From NCBI GenBank assembly GCA_000341795.1, contig AODO01000069.1:124001-188000 (forward strand): a stretch of DNA of 64,000 nucleotides. Direction: 5' to 3'. The stretch is from Rhodococcus triatomae BKS 15-14 (GTDB lineage: Bacteria > Actinomycetota > Actinomycetes > Mycobacteriales > Mycobacteriaceae). The translations under genes were made by a program, and so were the position numbers. Positions 50,913-61,254 of this stretch are shown in pieces (the stretch's first letter is position 1; each line of letters opens with the position of its first letter). The notes below the pieces were generated by a model that saw only the letters and a list, made by a program, of their open reading frames with translations, was not told the DNA's origin and searched no databases.

Positions 50913-52832
50913 TCACCGTGTGAGCTGCGCAGTGATCTGGTCGGCTCGGTCGGGCTGACCGCTGGCACGCAGGAGTTCGATGAGTTCTCCCGCCGCCTCG
51001 GCGCGGGCGTCGTTCCTGCCCGATGCGGTGAATCCCTCGAAGGCCGATTCCAGCGCCCAGATCGCGGCGTCGGTCACGCCCGCTGCGCGCTGCACCCTCC
51101 CTGCCAGCCAGAAGGCGTGCGCGGCGTCGGCGACGAGGCCGAGTCGGGCGAACTCCTCGCCCGCCCGTACGGCTTCGTCAGCAGGATTCACGGCGCCGAG
51201 TTCGGCCGGGATCTGCCAGGCCTGGGCGCCCGCGAGCGTGCGGGCGAGCGTGTCGCGCACCGTCGCCGCGGTGCGCGCGTGTTCTGCGCGTCGTCGCTGG
51301 GCGAGGTCGTCGGCGAGGTCGGAGGTGTCGAGAGGCTGCTCGACCTTCGCAAGCAACTCGGCCAGCGACGACAGGACGTCGCCGATCGCATCCATCCGTA
51401 CGGCGAGCGGCGCCCATGCGGTGAGGACGGCAGCGGTGACCTCCTCCGGCACTCCCCCGGCGACGAGCCGGGGAACCGCCGCACCGAAGGAGTCGTGCGC
51501 CGCGTCGTCGTCGCCGGCCTCCGCCGCGCACTGGGCGGCTTCCGCGAGTGCGAGTCCGGCTCGGCCGAGAAGCCCGTGATCCTCGAATTGCTTAGCGGCG
51601 GCCAGATACTCGGGGCGCGCGCCCCGGTGATCCTGTCGCGCGGCGAGAACCTCCGCGCGCGCGTACCGTTCCTCACCCGAGACACCGGCACCCGGCTCGG
51701 CCACGGTCGCCGGGTCGGCATCCTGAGGCGCGGCAGGGGTGGTGGCCGGTGTACCACCGTCGAGATCGAGCGGGCGATCCGCGCGCGTCGCCGTGAGGGC
51801 CCGAGCGATCAGATCGGCGTAGTAGCGGTTGCCGTTTCGCGCGTCGAACTGCGCGGCGAGCTCGTCGGCCTGCGCGTGCGCCCACGCGTGGAGCGCGGTG
51901 ACGGTGCCGCGCTCCGGCTCGCGCAGGCCTGTGACAGTGTCACCGTGGTCGAGGTTGGCCGAGAGCCCCGACAGCACGCCGACGAGGAAGTGGAGCCGCT
52001 TGAGCGGCGTGGGAGCCTCGTCGAGGAGCGCGACGTCGTCGTTGCGCAGGACGCGCAACGCCCGGTCGAGATGTCCTCCGCGGGCCAGCAGTTCGAATCC
52101 CTGGCCGCGTGACGGAGCGAGTTCCCGGTTGGTCGTGTCGAGCGAGGCGAGTGCTCGGCGGTGCTGGTCCAGTGCGAGCTCCGGGTCACCGGTGAGCAAC
52201 GCCGACAGCGCGACGGCGTGGTGCGTGATGGTCGGCTCGAGGTTGCAGCTGTCGTCCTGTGTCGATCCGAGCGCGACGGCCTCCTCGTGACGGCCGGTCT
52301 CGGTGAAGAAGAGGACCTGCTGTCCGATCGTGCACGCGCGGCAGTCGTCGAATTCGTCGCGCGACCGGGCGATCCAGGCGAGTCGCGTGTCCTCCGCATC
52401 CGGACTGCCGGTGTGCCAGTCCCAACGGAAGCGACCCATGCGCACCGCGGACAGGCCGTGCCCTACGAGCCGGTAGCGGCGTTCCATGTCGTCGAGGAAC
52501 GCGGCGCCCTGCTCCGCCGTGATCTGCGGGTAGTGCGGGAGGTCGGAGGCGACCCACTTGAACTCCCAGAACAGGTTGTGCTCGTCCTGACCGTCGAACA
52601 GCTCGGGGCTGTCGTCCCAGAGCCGCAGCGCCCGCGCGAACACGACGAACGACTTCGCGCCCTCCCCGGCGTACGTATAGGCCTCGACCAGATCGAGCAG
52701 CGCTTCCGCGAGCACTTCCCGAGGACCTTCCGCCTCGATTCGGCGGGTCACGGCCTCGGCGGCGGCGATGCGAGCGACACCGTAGGGCATCCGGCGGATG
52801 TCACCGAGTTCGAGTGCAGCAGTGGTGGTCAC
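50913..52832 (-). CDS. TPR-like protein partnered with HSP90
   Basis: A 639-residue all-helical protein. An N-terminal module (LLDLVEAYTYAGEGAKSFVVFARALRLWD) is followed by tetratricopeptide-like helices in which residues such as RAEVLAARQDHRGA and AEAAQCAAEAGDDDAA recur, with a Pro/Ala/Asp linker around 360-390. There is no enzyme motif. Its ATG overlaps the stop of the HSP90-family gene by four bases, so it is made together with it. TPR proteins often dock on chaperones, which makes a co-chaperone role attractive but unproven. Confidence 0.78.
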   Translation of the reverse strand: MTTTAALELGDIRRMPYGVARIAAAEAVTRRIEAEGPREVLAEALLDLVEAYTYAGEGAKSFVVFARALRLWDDSPELFDGQDEHNLFWEFKWVASDLPHYPQITAEQGAAFLDDMERRYRLVGHGLSAVRMGRFRWDWHTGSPDAEDTRLAWIARSRDEFDDCRACTIGQQVLFFTETGRHEEAVALGSTQDDSCNLEPTITHHAVALSALLTGDPELALDQHRRALASLDTTNRELAPSRGQGFELLARGGHLDRALRVLRNDDVALLDEAPTPLKRLHFLVGVLSGLSANLDHGDTVTGLREPERGTVTALHAWAHAQADELAAQFDARNGNRYYADLIARALTATRADRPLDLDGGTPATTPAAPQDADPATVAEPGAGVSGEERYARAEVLAARQDHRGARPEYLAAAKQFEDHGLLGRAGLALAEAAQCAAEAGDDDAAHDSFGAAVPRLVAGGVPEEVTAAVLTAWAPLAVRMDAIGDVLSSLAELLAKVEQPLDTSDLADDLAQRRRAEHARTAATVRDTLARTLAGAQAWQIPAELGAVNPADEAVRAGEEFARLGLVADAAHAFWLAGRVQRAAGVTDAAIWALESAFEGFTASGRNDARAEAAGELIELLRASGQPDRADQITAQLTR

Positions 52833-54679
52833 GGGGTGTCTTCCTGTCGAGAGTGGTCTGATTCGGGTGCGGCCGAGAGCAGCGAGGCGTCGAGCAGGAC
52901 ACCGAGCGCGTCGGAGAGCGCGGAAGATTCCGCGGATCGCAGCCCTTCGCCTGCGAGCATGACGGCAGCGAGATAGAGCGACCGCAGGCCGGCCGCGAAC
53001 ACGTCCCCGTGCGGGGCCCCGAGGAGGCGGCGCGCGACCGGTGCATCGTCGTTGAGGACCAGGGTGCGAGTGCGGGCCGGGCCACTGTCCGCGAAGGAAT
53101 CGAGCAGCCCACCCCAGAGGTCGGGTGACGCCGCGCGTTCCCGGTCACGCTCGCGCCGGTGTTCGGACTCCGAGTCGCGCAGCAGGATCGCGGGCACCGT
53201 GTCCGGTGAGAAGGTGCGCACGACCACGTCGCAGTCGTCCTCCGCGAGCAGATCACGCGCGTGTGCGACTGCCGAGGCGAGTTCCATCTCCCGCGCGACG
53301 CCCGGTACCCCGAGCACCTGCACCAGGTCCGAGCTCTGCAACTCGCGTGTTCGCCAGCCACGACGGTGGGCGAGACGCTGCATGATGTCGGCGTCGTAGA
53401 CGTAGCCCGCGTTGACCACGACAAGGCCCTGCGCTCGGGCGACGGCCGCGACCCGTCGGTAGGCCTCGGTGGTGGTCGTGTACACGATCTCGCCGTCCCC
53501 GGCCGCCTCGGCGAGGGTCATGGGCTGGTCCGTCGTCTCGAACGGCAGCACCCGGGCCACCAGGTCGAGCACGTCGTTGTCGGTGAGCGCGAGGGCGCGC
53601 AACGCGAGGTGATGGATGTCGAGCACGGAACGGGCGAGTGCACTCGGTTCACTCAACGTGTCGACTGCCCACTGCTTGATCTGCTCGCCGAGTGCGTCGC
53701 GTACCCCGAGCAGTGCGTCGTCGTCATGGATCTGTTCGCGTGACGCCGTCGGCGAGAGGGTGCTCGTGTCGAGCACGGCGCGGGTGAAGAACGCCCACTC
53801 CGGCAGCACGTTGTCGACGCGCGGGCCGAGCAGCATCCGCTTGGTGTACACCCGGTGCTGGCCCGAACCCGGCGACACCGCCTGCGGCAGAACGAATGCG
53901 ACCCCGGACACCCCGGCCACGGGAAGATCGAGATCGATGTGCGTGAGCGGGGTGAACCCGAACGTCCGCTCGCAGTACTCGGCGAGTGCCCGCGCGCGAG
54001 CGGTGCGGGTCGGGTGCGCAATCCGCCACGGCAGCTCGGGTCGGGTGATGCGCCGCCACATCGGCGACGCGCCTGCGACCGGTACCCGCACGGCGACGTC
54101 GAAGGAGAGCAGCGATCCGTACTCCTCGGCGAGCGCGAGCACGGTGTCGTTCGCGAGCCAGTGCTCGGCGTCCCGGCGGGCCGTCAGCGACACCGACGTG
54201 CCCACCGGCACGTCGGGATCGGCGTCCTCGCTCACCTCGAAGGTGCCGTCCGCACTACCGATCCAGCGGATCGCCGGCGCATCGTGCCGGGCGCTGCGCG
54301 ACCGCACCTCGATGCGGTCGGCAACCATGAAGGCGGCGAGCAGGCCGATTCCGAACTGCCCGATGAACTCCGTTCGCCCGAGCCCCAGCGTCGGGTCCCG
54401 CTTCGAGGACCGTCCGATGGTTGCGAGAAGCTCCGCGGCTTCGTCGAGGGTGAGGCCGATGCCGGTGTCCGTGACCTCGAGGGTCGGTCGCCCGCCTTCG
54501 TCGGTGCCCGTGCTCAGCCGGATCGTCGCCTCCGCGGCGGCGTCGAGCTCGCGACGCGCGGTCACGGCGTCGGCCGCGTTCTGAACGAGCTCGCGCAGGA
54601 ACACCTGCGGACCGGAGTAGAGATGCCGGGAGAGCAGGTCGACCATGCCGGCGAGGTCGACTTGGAAACGATCGGACAC
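52829..54679 (-). CDS. HSP90-family (HtpG-like) ATPase
   Basis: A 616-residue GHKL ATPase of the actinobacterial HSP90-like group. The N-box is ELVQNAADAV (30-39, Asn34), DTGIGLT (71-77) is the G1 loop, GQFGIGLLAAF (107-117) the lid region, and later VRVPVAGASPMW and QAVSPGSGQHRVYTKRM resemble the middle domain. Similarity to classical HtpG is clear only in the N-domain; the C-terminal part is divergent and may be a substrate- or partner-binding domain. It is first in an operon with the TPR protein. A YbjN gene in the same direction lies 70 bp upstream. Confidence 0.85.
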   Translation of the reverse strand: MSDRFQVDLAGMVDLLSRHLYSGPQVFLRELVQNAADAVTARRELDAAAEATIRLSTGTDEGGRPTLEVTDTGIGLTLDEAAELLATIGRSSKRDPTLGLGRTEFIGQFGIGLLAAFMVADRIEVRSRSARHDAPAIRWIGSADGTFEVSEDADPDVPVGTSVSLTARRDAEHWLANDTVLALAEEYGSLLSFDVAVRVPVAGASPMWRRITRPELPWRIAHPTRTARARALAEYCERTFGFTPLTHIDLDLPVAGVSGVAFVLPQAVSPGSGQHRVYTKRMLLGPRVDNVLPEWAFFTRAVLDTSTLSPTASREQIHDDDALLGVRDALGEQIKQWAVDTLSEPSALARSVLDIHHLALRALALTDNDVLDLVARVLPFETTDQPMTLAEAAGDGEIVYTTTTEAYRRVAAVARAQGLVVVNAGYVYDADIMQRLAHRRGWRTRELQSSDLVQVLGVPGVAREMELASAVAHARDLLAEDDCDVVVRTFSPDTVPAILLRDSESEHRRERDRERAASPDLWGGLLDSFADSGPARTRTLVLNDDAPVARRLLGAPHGDVFAAGLRSLYLAAVMLAGEGLRSAESSALSDALGVLLDASLLSAAPESDHSRQEDTP

Positions 54680-54749
54680 GGGGCTCCTGAGTTGTCGAGA
54701 CGGAAGTTGCGCGCGGTGGTTCGCGCCGGTCCTGGATCGGCGCGCGCCG

Positions 54750-55232
54750 CTACTCCTGCGGCTGGTACTGCTCCCACACCTCCGGGAACGTCTCGTTCAG
54801 ATGCTCGAAGAACGTCATGCCCGTGTTGACGGCACAGACGAGATGCTGACGGAGCTGCTCGTCGCTCAAACCGTGTTCGTAGTCGACGTTGAGTTCGGCG
54901 TTCACACGGATACTGCCCTCGTCGTCACGCTCGAGATAGGTCTTCGGCCAGAGCTTCTCGGAGTTCCACGCATTGCACAGCTCGAGAGCGCGGACGTACT
55001 CGGATTCGTCGAGCTTGCCCCGCCAGAAGCCGCGCACACACAACAGTTCTCCGCTGCCGCCGTTGACGAAGAAGAAGAACGACCCGTACTCCCAGGTGCC
55101 GAAGATGTCACCGTCGGAGTCGACAGCGTACGTCCAGTCGGACAGTTCCAGCGCGGTCTTGATCCGGTCCTGGGACAGAGGGGCGAGGACGCTCCCGAGA
55201 CCTGGTACCGCGTCCTTCGTGAAAAACCCCAT
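54750..55232 (-). CDS. YbjN domain-containing protein
   Basis: A 160-residue protein of the YbjN/T3SS-chaperone-like fold. ALELSDWTYAVDSDGDIFGTWEYGSFFFFVNG, then LNVDYEHGLSDEQLRQHLVCAV are typical; the C-terminal helix FFEHLNETFPEVW closes the domain. In actinobacteria these are small acidic sensor or regulator-like proteins of unknown role. It is upstream of, and parallel to, the HSP90-TPR operon and may belong to it. Confidence 0.85.
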   Translation of the reverse strand: MGFFTKDAVPGLGSVLAPLSQDRIKTALELSDWTYAVDSDGDIFGTWEYGSFFFFVNGGSGELLCVRGFWRGKLDESEYVRALELCNAWNSEKLWPKTYLERDDEGSIRVNAELNVDYEHGLSDEQLRQHLVCAVNTGMTFFEHLNETFPEVWEQYQPQE

Positions 55233-55329
55233 CGTGTGCCCTTCTGATCGGTGTGAGTGTGAATCGCACCAACAGTTGTAGCGGGGGCTACCGACAGCAT
55301 CCGCATCCGGGCTCCATCAGGATGTGGGC

Positions 55330-56004
55330 ATGGGACACGCAGACGCGGAGCGGATCGCCGGGATCCTGAGCGAACTCGACCGACTACGTGCGGCCGATCT
55401 GAGGACCACGGTCGTCTCGCTCGGTGACCAGGAGGTCGTCGCCTACCGATGCAGCATCCACGGGGCGGCCGTGCACCGCTACGAGCACGCGCCTCGCGCG
55501 GACCCGGACATGCTCGCGTCGTTCGAAAGCCGACTCGGGGTCGGGCTCCCGGCCGACTACGTCCACTGGATCACCCGGGTCGGCGACGGCGGTGCCGGAC
55601 CGATGCTCGGACTGCTCCCGCTGGCGCAGGAGGCCGAGGACGCCTCGATCGACTACTCCGCGGACTTCCCCTTCACCCCGGAGCGGCCGTGTGCGCCCGC
55701 CGCTGAGGACTCCGAGACCGGATGGTCGGAGAACATTCGGAGAATCCTGCGCGGCGCAACATTTCTCGCAGACGAAGGCTGCGGTGCGTACAACCTGCTG
55801 ATATTGCGCGGACCCGCCGCAGGGCAGGTGTGGTGGCACAGTCACGAGCACGCCGCCGCGTTGCCGACGTTCCATCCGGAGACCCGTGAGCCGCTGACAT
55901 TCCTCGACTGGTACGAACTCTGGCTCGCCCGCGCCCTCGACCCGGAGCGTGACCAGGTGGGGAGCTTCGCCGAGTTCACCGGCCACGACGCGAGCCACCC
56001 CTGA
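55330..56004 (+). CDS. SMI1/KNR4 family protein
   Basis: A 224-residue protein. SFESRLGVGLPADYVHWITRVGDGGAGPMLGLLPL is the SMI1/KNR4 core, and ADEGCGAYNLLILRGPAAGQVWWH continues it. The superfamily includes immunity proteins of polymorphic toxin systems and yeast cell-wall regulators. No toxin gene lies in the window, so immunity is only one possibility. An ATG at 55330 is preferred (AGGA upstream). It is divergent from the YbjN gene. Confidence 0.8.
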   Translation: MGHADAERIAGILSELDRLRAADLRTTVVSLGDQEVVAYRCSIHGAAVHRYEHAPRADPDMLASFESRLGVGLPADYVHWITRVGDGGAGPMLGLLPLAQEAEDASIDYSADFPFTPERPCAPAAEDSETGWSENIRRILRGATFLADEGCGAYNLLILRGPAAGQVWWHSHEHAAALPTFHPETREPLTFLDWYELWLARALDPERDQVGSFAEFTGHDASHP

Positions 56005-56203
56005 AGCGTGCCCTGTGCACGGGAGGCGAGATCGTCCAGCAGAACAGCAGGCGATACCAAGGATTCGAGGCGTTCGCGGTCGGCCTCGGAGCACTGATCT
56101 CCCTGTCGCACAGCAGACGTCATTGGTTGGTGCTAAGAATATCGCAAACGCAGGAGACTGAAGCCGCGACACGTGCGCGCCAGGATGGATCGAGCGTGGA
56201 AGC

Positions 56204-57715
56204 ATGACTGAAGGCACCACTACGGAAAGCGCCGCGAAGTCAACAGGCAAGCTGGGCCTGCCCGCCATGACCGCGATGGTTGTCGGTTCGATGGTCGGTG
56301 CAGGAGTTTTCCAGTTGCCCTCGCGGTTCGCGAGCGAAACGGGCGTGTACGGGGCGGCGATCGCCTGGGCCGTTGCCGGTACCGGAATGCTCACCCTCGC
56401 GTTCGTGTTTCAGAACCTTGCGCGGCGGAAACCGAATCTGGACAACGGCGTGTACGTCTATGCCCGCGAAGGGTTCGGCGTTTACCCCGGGTTCCTTTCC
56501 GCGGTCGGCTTCTGGGCTTCGGCCTGCGCCGGAAATGCATTCTATTGGGTGCTGATCATGACCACCGTGTCGCAGCTGTTCCCGGATCTCGAGCCGATTC
56601 TGGGGGCGGGCGACACCTGGTGGGCGTTCGCCGTGTCGGGGGCAGCGGTGTGGGGGTTCTTCTTCCTGATTCGCAGCGGGGTGAAGGAAGCGGCCTGGAT
56701 CAACACGATCGTGACGGCCGCGAAACTGGTTCCGCTGTTGCTGTTCCTGGTTCTCGTGATCTTCTTCTTCGAAGCCGATGTCTTCGTCGACAACCTGACC
56801 GGCGGGTACGACCTTCCGGGCGGGGACTCCCTGTTTCAGCAGGTCCAGGGCACCATGCTGATCACCGTGTTCGTGTTTCTCGGCATCGAAGGTGCCAGCG
56901 TGTATTCGCGCCACGCGAAGAAGCGGTCCGACGTCGGTCGGGCAACGGTCCTCGGATTTCTCTCGGTCTTGGCCCTGTTCGCGAGTATCTCGATCCTGTC
57001 CTACGGCATTCTTCCCAGAGAAGACATCGCCGTGCTCCAGCAACCCTCCATGGGCGGCGTGCTCGAATCCGTGACGGGTGGGTGGGGCGGAACGCTCATC
57101 CGGGTCGGCCTCATCGTCTCGGTCCTGGGCGCCTATCTCGCCTGGCAGCTGCTTGCCGCTGATGTCGTCTATGCCGCGGCCAAGGACAGAGACTTCCCGC
57201 CCTACTTCGCACGACTCAACAAGCACGACGCTCCGGAGTCGGCGGTGCTGTGGACCTCGATCCTGGTCACCGCCATCCTGTTCGCCGTTCAATTCCTCGA
57301 CAACGCCTTGGACTTCACCCTCGACCTCACCGCGGCACTGGCACTCTTGCCATTTGCACTCGCGTCCGCCTATGCGCTGAAAATCTCTCTCACACACGAC
57401 GGCTATCCCGCCGGCGACCGCGGGCGCACTCGCGAACTGGTCGTGGCCGCGATCTCCACCGTCTACACCCTGTTCCTCCTGTGGGCGGCGGGATACCTGT
57501 TCCTCTTCCTCTCGTGTGTGCTGCTCGCTCCGGCGACGCTCCTCTACTACTCCGCGCGCCGCACACGGGGCGAGGCCGCATTCACACGTTCTGGCCTGGC
57601 GATATTCGCCGTTGTCCTGGTCGGCGCCGTCGTCGGCATCGTGTTGATGGTCACCGGTGCCATCCAGATCGAACAGCCCACGCCCCCCGAACCCCCGTAT
57701 CTTCCGCACCAGTGA
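56204..57715 (+). CDS. arcD: Amino-acid permease, arginine/ornithine antiporter-like
   Basis: A 503-residue APC-superfamily transporter with about 12-13 membrane segments. TM1 carries the substrate motif [14 protein letters not shown], and [19 protein letters not shown] in the middle is typical of the basic amino acid/polyamine antiporter (APA) group that includes ArcD. The gene ends 14 bp before arginine deiminase, so exchange of arginine for citrulline or ornithine is the likely task. The 56005-56203 gap upstream has no gene; a TAAGAATAT stretch near 56132 could hold its promoter. Confidence 0.85.
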   Translation: MTEGTTTESAAKSTGKLGLPAMTAMVVGSMVGAGVFQLPSRFASETGVYGAAIAWAVAGTGMLTLAFVFQNLARRKPNLDNGVYVYAREGFGVYPGFLSAVGFWASACAGNAFYWVLIMTTVSQLFPDLEPILGAGDTWWAFAVSGAAVWGFFFLIRSGVKEAAWINTIVTAAKLVPLLLFLVLVIFFFEADVFVDNLTGGYDLPGGDSLFQQVQGTMLITVFVFLGIEGASVYSRHAKKRSDVGRATVLGFLSVLALFASISILSYGILPREDIAVLQQPSMGGVLESVTGGWGGTLIRVGLIVSVLGAYLAWQLLAADVVYAAAKDRDFPPYFARLNKHDAPESAVLWTSILVTAILFAVQFLDNALDFTLDLTAALALLPFALASAYALKISLTHDGYPAGDRGRTRELVVAAISTVYTLFLLWAAGYLFLFLSCVLLAPATLLYYSARRTRGEAAFTRSGLAIFAVVLVGAVVGIVLMVTGAIQIEQPTPPEPPYLPHQ

Positions 57716-57729
57716 TCCAGGAGAGCCAC

Positions 57730-58971
57730 ATGTCCCGCAGCGCACCGCATGGCGTTCACTCCGAGGTCGGCACCCTGAACAAGGTGCTCGTGTGCAGACC
57801 GAGCCTGGCGCACGAACGGTTGACCCCGCGCAACAACGACGACCTCCTGTTCGACGACGTCCTCTGGGTCGACAAGGCCAAGGAGGACCACAGCAAGTTC
57901 GTACAAGCGTTGCAGGACCGCGGAGTCGGCGTTGTCGAGTTACACGACCTGCTCGGCGAGACGCTGGGCGTGCCCGGCGCACAAGCATGGCTTCTGGATC
58001 GCAAGATCGTCGCCAACGAGGTCGGTCTCGGACTCGTCGACGACACAAGGGCGTTCCTGGACTCGCTACCGAACGACAAGCTGGCGGAGTACCTCATCGG
58101 GGGGTTGTCCACTCGCGACCTCCCCGAGGACTTCCGTTCGCCCTACCTCGCGTTGGCCCGCGAGTCGACCGGCGTAAACGAATACTTGATGCCACCACTG
58201 CCGAACACGCTCTACACTCGCGACACCACCTGCTGGCTCTACGGTGGCCTCACGCTCAATCCGCTCTACTGGCCCGCCCGTCACGACGAGACCCTGCTCA
58301 TGAAAGCCGTCTACGAGTTTCACCCCGATTTCCGAGGAAGCACGATCTGGTGGGGCGACCCCGAACAGGACTGGGGCCAAGCAACTCTCGAAGGCGGCGA
58401 TGTGATGCCGGTGGGGGCAGGTACCGTCCTGATCGGCATGAGTGAACGCACCAGTCGACAAGCCATCACGCAGCTCGCACAATCACTTTTCCGCGCCGAA
58501 GCGGCTGACCGGGTGCTTGTTGCCGGTATGCCCAAACTGCGGGCAGCGATGCATCTGGACACCGTGTTCACCTTCGCCGATCGTGACATCGTCACCTACT
58601 ATCCGGACATCGTCGACGGCATCCACCCCATCGAACTCCGGCCCGGAACCGACGGCCGCCTCGACGTCATCGATCATCAGGGCACACACTGGATCGACGC
58701 AGTCGGTGCCGCGCTCGCAACCCCCCTGCGCAGGATCGAGCCCGGCGGTGGTTGGTATGCCGGGGAACGACAGCAGTGGGACAGCGGCAACAATGTCGTC
58801 GCGATCGAACCGGGGGTCGTCTTCGCCTATGACCGCAACACCCACACCAACAGACTGTTGCGCGAGGCTGGTGTCGAGGTCCTCGAGATCACGGGAGCCG
58901 AACTCGGGCGTGGACGCGGCGGCGGACACTGCATGACCTGTCCCATTTCGCGAGATCCCGTCGACTACTGA
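57730..58971 (+). CDS. arcA: Arginine deiminase
   Basis: A 413-residue guanidino hydrolase (arginine to citrulline plus ammonia). Catalytic elements are [12 protein letters not shown] (154-166), LEGGD (220-224), the His in MHLDTVF (H275) and the nucleophile C401 in GGHCMTCP. Length and motifs are those of bacterial ADI. The ATG follows CAGGAGAGCCAC. It forms an operon with the permease. Ornithine carbamoyltransferase and carbamate kinase, needed for ATP gain, are not in the window. Confidence 0.93.
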   Translation: MSRSAPHGVHSEVGTLNKVLVCRPSLAHERLTPRNNDDLLFDDVLWVDKAKEDHSKFVQALQDRGVGVVELHDLLGETLGVPGAQAWLLDRKIVANEVGLGLVDDTRAFLDSLPNDKLAEYLIGGLSTRDLPEDFRSPYLALARESTGVNEYLMPPLPNTLYTRDTTCWLYGGLTLNPLYWPARHDETLLMKAVYEFHPDFRGSTIWWGDPEQDWGQATLEGGDVMPVGAGTVLIGMSERTSRQAITQLAQSLFRAEAADRVLVAGMPKLRAAMHLDTVFTFADRDIVTYYPDIVDGIHPIELRPGTDGRLDVIDHQGTHWIDAVGAALATPLRRIEPGGGWYAGERQQWDSGNNVVAIEPGVVFAYDRNTHTNRLLREAGVEVLEITGAELGRGRGGGHCMTCPISRDPVDY

Positions 58972-59261
58972 CTCGGCGGGGCGGCACCGCTGTCGAACCA
59001 CCGCTTCCAGCCGTCCCACGGACGACTCAGCGTCCCGACCGGACAGCCCCCGCCCGAACCGATCAGACTGAGGTCAGGGACACTTCCACCCTCGGCCGCC
59101 CGGCGCTCCATTCGCATAGTCACTTCACGTGCTGATCCCGGCTGCTGGTCTCTGATCCCATGGGGCTCGACTGTGCAGCGGCGTTGGTCAGCTCCCGAAG
59201 GGCAAGGCCGCGCTCCCACCGGGGAGGGAGACTCGGACGAGTGCCGCTCTCTGCCAATGCG

Positions 59262-59486
59262 TAGGTCAACGACCGGCCCGGAGAGGTAAGAGGTATGCGC
59301 GGCCGCAGTCACAGCGATCCGCGCGGCTCCGCTACTGTCGGCGTTTCGGATCACGATGCGGTGCGAGCCCAGTTCGGCGTCGTTCGGGACAGTGACGTCT
59401 GTGATGACTGTGCCGCCGTTGCCTGCGATGACCGTCGTGAGAGGCACCGGGTCCGATTTCGAAGTACACCCCGTAGGTGCTGCCAT
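59262..59486 (-). pseudogene. Remnant of an Ig-like surface-protein domain
   Basis: A minus-strand fragment with TVIAGNGGTVITDVTVP, ELGSHRIVIRNADSSGAARI reads like one Ig/beta-sandwich repeat of a secreted surface protein, but it has no signal peptide or start context and continues into sequence that is not protein-like (to 58965). It is most likely a decayed or truncated gene. The surrounding 58972-59703 stretch holds no other gene I can support. Confidence 0.4.
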
Positions 59487-59703
59487 CGGTCAGTACGGTG
59501 CGAAATGACGTTTGGCACAGATCCTTCCGCAGACGACGTCAACGATCTTCCTCGACACACGTCCTGGGAATTCCGTGGGAAGTTGTCCATTCGTGGACTT
59601 GGCTACTCTGGGCGGAGAGATGATCCGCGCCGTGTTCACACAGCTGTAGCGGCGGGGCGGATCCACGACTCGTGATCGAACCAGGAAGCGGGGTGTCGGC
59701 CAG

Positions 59704-60798
59704 ATGAGCACAGCTGACCGGCTACTGGCGGGCCCGCGGGGGCGTCGGTTGCTGCTCGAGTTCGCGTTGGAGGCAGAGGAGGTGCGTGGCGTCGAACAAC
59801 GAAGTGATTCCCTGCATTACGCGGTGGTGCAGGCAGCACATCACCTTACTTCCGGTCGAGACGATGGTCGGGTTGCATACGCAGCCTTCGGAGACGGCGC
59901 GGACGACGTGTGGCGAACGGTCGTCACACCAGACGAGGTGGCACACCGCCTGTCCGGGATGCAACTCCCCGACGTGACGCCCGACGGACTTCGCGTGGCT
60001 CTGGCGCAGGCGGTGGACACAGCGATGTACTGGCAGGAACCGGACGGCGTGGACGTCCTCAACGCAACCGAGCCCGTGCGTCGTGAGCTCCGCAGAGTCG
60101 GCGAGCACATCGCCCGATCACTCCATTCACAGTGGTGGACCACCCCGCCCGCGTTGACCGACCAGTGGTCGGTGTGGACCTGGGGCGACGACTGTCCCGA
60201 TCTTCCGGTGCCGACCGCGGCAGACCGGCTTCACCTCTGGGGTGAGCGCACCCTCGTGAACGAAGAGCGGGCCGCACGTGATCCGAGCACGAGTTTCTTC
60301 GGGTGGTGGTCGACGCCGCCTACCCGGTCCTCGACTCGACGGCTCGCCGACGGGACCCCTGCTGGGCTGTGGTTCGTCGAGGACAGCATGGGATGGGAAC
60401 GCGCCGTCACGCGATGCCTGACCATCTCGGCAGGCGCAGAGGTGTACGAGATCGACGGACGGAAGGCGTGGGCAGAACTGTGCAGACGGTTCCCCCTCGA
60501 GGTCACCGCACAGATCGGAGAGGACTGGCGCCGGACCACGGGGCGATCGGGCCGATGGGTCGTCCCCGGCTGGACACTGGTCGCCTCCGAATACGAAGGC
60601 GTGCACCTGACCGTGGCGGGATACCTGGCCGCAGCGGGGACCGCAATCGACGTCGATGCCGACACCGCGAGCGTCATCGCCGGATGGGGACCCGACGAAA
60701 CCTACTGGCTCACCGACGCACTCGTAGGCGGTGACTTCCAGACCTGGCGGTGCGACACCGCAGGCAGACACCCACGGTGGGCCGAAGAACCGCGATGA
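59704..60798 (+). CDS. Hypothetical protein, 364 aa
   Basis: A soluble, Trp-rich protein starting MSTADRLLAGPRGRRLLLEFAL, with DVWRTVVTPDEVAHRL, LHSQWWTTPPALTDQWSVWTW, STSFFGWWSTPP and GPDETYWLTDALVGGDFQTW. The frame is uninterrupted and has normal codon quality, unlike the sequence on both sides. I do not recognise a family. No membrane segment is seen. It is followed by a short frame overlapping its stop (ATGA at 60795) that ends at 60965 and is not convincing. Confidence 0.7.
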   Translation: MSTADRLLAGPRGRRLLLEFALEAEEVRGVEQRSDSLHYAVVQAAHHLTSGRDDGRVAYAAFGDGADDVWRTVVTPDEVAHRLSGMQLPDVTPDGLRVALAQAVDTAMYWQEPDGVDVLNATEPVRRELRRVGEHIARSLHSQWWTTPPALTDQWSVWTWGDDCPDLPVPTAADRLHLWGERTLVNEERAARDPSTSFFGWWSTPPTRSSTRRLADGTPAGLWFVEDSMGWERAVTRCLTISAGAEVYEIDGRKAWAELCRRFPLEVTAQIGEDWRRTTGRSGRWVVPGWTLVASEYEGVHLTVAGYLAAAGTAIDVDADTASVIAGWGPDETYWLTDALVGGDFQTWRCDTAGRHPRWAEEPR

Positions 60799-61254
60799 GC
60801 GCCCGACGACGGGGAGCGGGATCCACCCGGACCATCGCGTCGTCGATGTCGACGCTCACCGCCTCCATCGTTCGTGGTCCGCCCGGATTCGCCGGCGTGC
60901 CAGATCTCGTCTCCGCCGTGCAGGTGTCGGGTCGACTCCGGCGTTCGCGCGAATCAGCGAGGTAGGAGTTCGGTCCGCAGGCATCGCTGTCACGCTGTCC
61001 TGGTCCTTCCACGGTGTCCACTTCGACCGCAGATCCGCCTCACTCGTCGTGGCCAGCCTGTGCAGCAGTTCGAACAACCGCATCGCGGAACTCGAAGGGT
61101 CGGCCGCCGACGGCACCTCGGGGGCCTCCACCGTACGGGCCGAAGGTGAAGGATCAGGTCCCGGCGGAGGTGCGACTCCTGATGTCCGGAGCCGAGCTTG
61201 TCGGCGAGCGCGCGAAGCAGTGGTGGCGACACCGCCGAGCGTTGTCGACGACGG
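60799..61254. other. Degenerate region without a supportable gene
   Basis: All frames on both strands are short. Patches such as LFELLHRLATTSEADL (minus) and QVPAEVRLLMSGAELVGERAKQWW (plus) look protein-like but belong to different frames, suggesting decayed genes. The 56-aa frame 60795-60965 (+) cannot be supported. Confidence 0.4.

Noticed and set aside
55842-56123. 93-aa minus frame with MTSAVRQGDQCSEADRERLESL
   Set aside because: Its second half is antisense to the SMI1/KNR4 gene and there is no ribosome binding site; the first 43 residues alone are too little evidence.
56240-58048. 602-codon minus-strand frame opposite the permease and arginine deiminase genes
   Set aside because: Low-complexity Arg/Gln/Glu-rich shadow of two strongly recognised genes.
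59295-59675. 126-aa plus frame in the decayed stretch
   Set aside because: Arg/Asp-rich without domain or start signal, and it lies opposite the better surface-protein remnant.
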